NCBI GenBank assembly: GCA_035500455.1
Contig: DATJXG010000210.1
Span: 1-21,673 of the forward strand
Length of the DNA stretch: 21,673 bases
Direction of reading: 5' to 3'
DNA from: DATJXG01 sp035500455
GTDB taxonomy: Bacteria; Acidobacteriota; Terriglobia; Terriglobales; Acidobacteriaceae
This document shows, piece by piece, positions 20,466-21,673 of the stretch; within the stretch, counting starts at the first letter, position 1; each line of letters opens with the position of its first letter. Under the pieces are notes generated by a model, which was given only the letters and a program-made list of their open reading frames with translations, was not told the origin of the DNA and did not search any database. The position numbers were made by a program, and so were the translations under genes.

Positions 20466-21604
20466 TACCCTGCTTTTCTCACCGAGGCGGGTGGCGCCTC
20501 CGCCACGCCCACTTCGGTTTCTTCAATGATGTAATCCACAACTTTTTTCAGGTCGCCGGTTTCGCGGAACACCCGGAGTTGGCGGTCGGCGCCGGTTCCC
20601 TGCTCCAGAATCTGGTGGATGTAGTTCAACTCTTCACGCGAATCGAGTTCGTCCACTACGTCGTCCACGAAATCCAGATACTCCAGAACCAGATCGCGCG
20701 CCGGAACCTCGAGTTGCTTGCCGAAGTCGATCAGCTTGCCATCGAGGCCGTAGCGCGAAGCCCGCCACTTATTTTCCATGATAAGCGCGCGGCGATAGAG
20801 GCGGAAGCCCTGGTTGGCGGAGTAAAGCTTGTGCAACTTGGCGACCGTCGCCTGGATGAGCGCTGCCAGCGCGATGGTTTCATCCACCCGCATGGGAATG
20901 TCGCACACGCGGAACTCCAGCGTGTTGAAGAACGGGTGCGGGCGGATGTCCCACCAGATTTTCTTGGCGTTATCCATGCAATTGGTTTTGATCAGCAGCT
21001 TGACGAAGTTTTCGTACTCACCCCAGCTGGGGAAGTAGTCGGGAATGTTGGTGCGGGGAAATTTGTCGAACACCTTGCAGCGGTAAGATTTCAGCCCCGT
21101 CTCCATGCCCAGCCAGAAGGGCGAGTTGCTGGAAAGCGCCAGCATGTGCGGCAGGAAGTAGCGGGCATGGTTCATGAGCTGGATCGCAGTTTCGCGGTCT
21201 TCCACGCCGATGTGCACGTGCAGTCCGAAAATCAAATTCGCGCGGGCGACAAGCTGCAGGTCTTCCACGATGTTCTTGTAGCGCACGTCGGGAGTGATGT
21301 CCTGCGTGCGCCAGTCGGCGAAGGGATGCGTGGCCGAAGCCGCCAGCGAAAGGCCGTTCTCGCGGGCCAGCGCGATCATATCGCGGCGCAGCTTTTTCAC
21401 TTCCTCTTTGGCGGTCTTGATGTCGTGGCAAACCGAAGTGCCAACCTCAACTACCGACTGGTGCATCTCCGCCTTCACCCGTTCCTGCAGGCGCAGCTTG
21501 CCCTTCTCGATGATCTCCGCGTGGATGTGCGAACGCAGGTCGCGCGAGACCGGATCGACGGTCTGGTACTCTTCTTCGATCCCGATGGTGAAGGTGGGCG
21601 GCAT
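20465..21604 (-). CDS. Carboxylate-amine ligase, GCS2/YbdK family
   Basis: A 379-residue member of the glutamate-cysteine ligase family 2 (YbdK-like). It is predicted to use ATP to form an amide between a carboxylate, often the gamma-carboxyl of glutamate, and an amine. Motifs: FTIGIEEEYQTVDP (5-18), LSLAASATHPFADW (85-98), GLHVHIGVED (127-136) and TLEFRVCDIPMRVDET (228-243). These fit the glutamine-synthetase-like active site with acidic metal ligands. I chose the ATG at 21604; a TTG eight codons earlier (21628) is at or ahead of the likely transcription start, given TATACT at 21635-21630. The family also includes true glutamate-cysteine ligases, so glutathione-type synthesis is possible, but no glutathione synthetase is recognised here. 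First gene of a likely ligase-peptidase operon. Confidence 0.9.
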   Translation of the reverse strand: MPPTFTIGIEEEYQTVDPVSRDLRSHIHAEIIEKGKLRLQERVKAEMHQSVVEVGTSVCHDIKTAKEEVKKLRRDMIALARENGLSLAASATHPFADWRTQDITPDVRYKNIVEDLQLVARANLIFGLHVHIGVEDRETAIQLMNHARYFLPHMLALSSNSPFWLGMETGLKSYRCKVFDKFPRTNIPDYFPSWGEYENFVKLLIKTNCMDNAKKIWWDIRPHPFFNTLEFRVCDIPMRVDETIALAALIQATVAKLHKLYSANQGFRLYRRALIMENKWRASRYGLDGKLIDFGKQLEVPARDLVLEYLDFVDDVVDELDSREELNYIHQILEQGTGADRQLRVFRETGDLKKVVDYIIEETEVGVAEAPPASVRKAG

Positions 21605-21629
21605 GGAACGCAGGCCTGGCGCGGCCAAC

Positions 21630-21635
21630 AGTATA
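21630..21635 (-). promoter_or_regulatory. Candidate -10 box (TATACT) for the ligase-peptidase operon
   Basis: TATACT on the minus strand, 25 bases upstream of the ATG at 21604. Transcription would start near 21623, downstream of the alternative TTG start, and so favours the ATG. No strong -35 box within the window. Confidence 0.4.
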
Positions 21636-21673
21636 ACCTCGGCCGGGCAGGAAATCGCGTGGTTTCTGGCCGG

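Overview
The window looks like a chromosomal segment from a GC-rich, Gram-negative heterotroph. The exported proteins with Sec signals, the conserved small protein at 2316-2792 and the style of the intergenic repeats most resemble Acidobacteriota (Koribacter/Terriglobia-like). This assignment is inferred from recognition, not from a marker gene. No integrase, transposase, phage gene, tRNA, rRNA or CRISPR array is visible.

Layout. (1) 1-575, minus: start of an NADP-type isocitrate dehydrogenase gene (icd) cut by the window edge, then a spacer with a REPIN-like inverted repeat. (2) 933-2087: a papain-like (C1) cysteine peptidase facing, tail to tail, a chagasin-like (I42) inhibitor of that same peptidase class. 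(3) 2316-3395: two small exported proteins, one a conserved hypothetical and one a beta-solenoid (bactofilin-like) membrane protein. (4) 3432-10235, plus: a sugar-use locus with a PfkB fructokinase, a sugar-porter MFS transporter, an exported (alpha/alpha)6 glycosidase of the glycogen-debranching type and an exported GH13 alpha-glucosidase. (5) 10410-13420, plus: a three-gene proton-translocating NAD(P) transhydrogenase (pntAA, pntAB, pntB). (6) 13542-17763, minus: the glycerol set glpF-glpK-glpD. (7) 17856-21604, minus: a GCS2/YbdK-type carboxylate-amine ligase coupled by TAATG to an M29 aminopeptidase, followed by an unannotated ATP-grasp-like protein. Region 7 is the best candidate for an uncharacterised small-molecule or peptide-forming system.

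Together the genes describe carbon capture outside the cytoplasm (glycosidases), import (sugar porter, aquaglyceroporin), entry into central metabolism (fructokinase, glycerol kinase, glycerol-3-phosphate dehydrogenase) and NADPH supply (isocitrate dehydrogenase, transhydrogenase). The peptidase/inhibitor pair and the ligase/peptidase/ATP-grasp group are the less ordinary parts.

The gaps between genes are rich in short-period repeats: 7-base units (CTGAGAA), about 8-base AT-rich units (GTAATTTN) and 9-base units (GCAAAGAAC or CACGAAGGA). They are often arranged as inverted pairs that would fold into long hairpins. One such block, together with the 3' end of glpF, has been duplicated in tandem.
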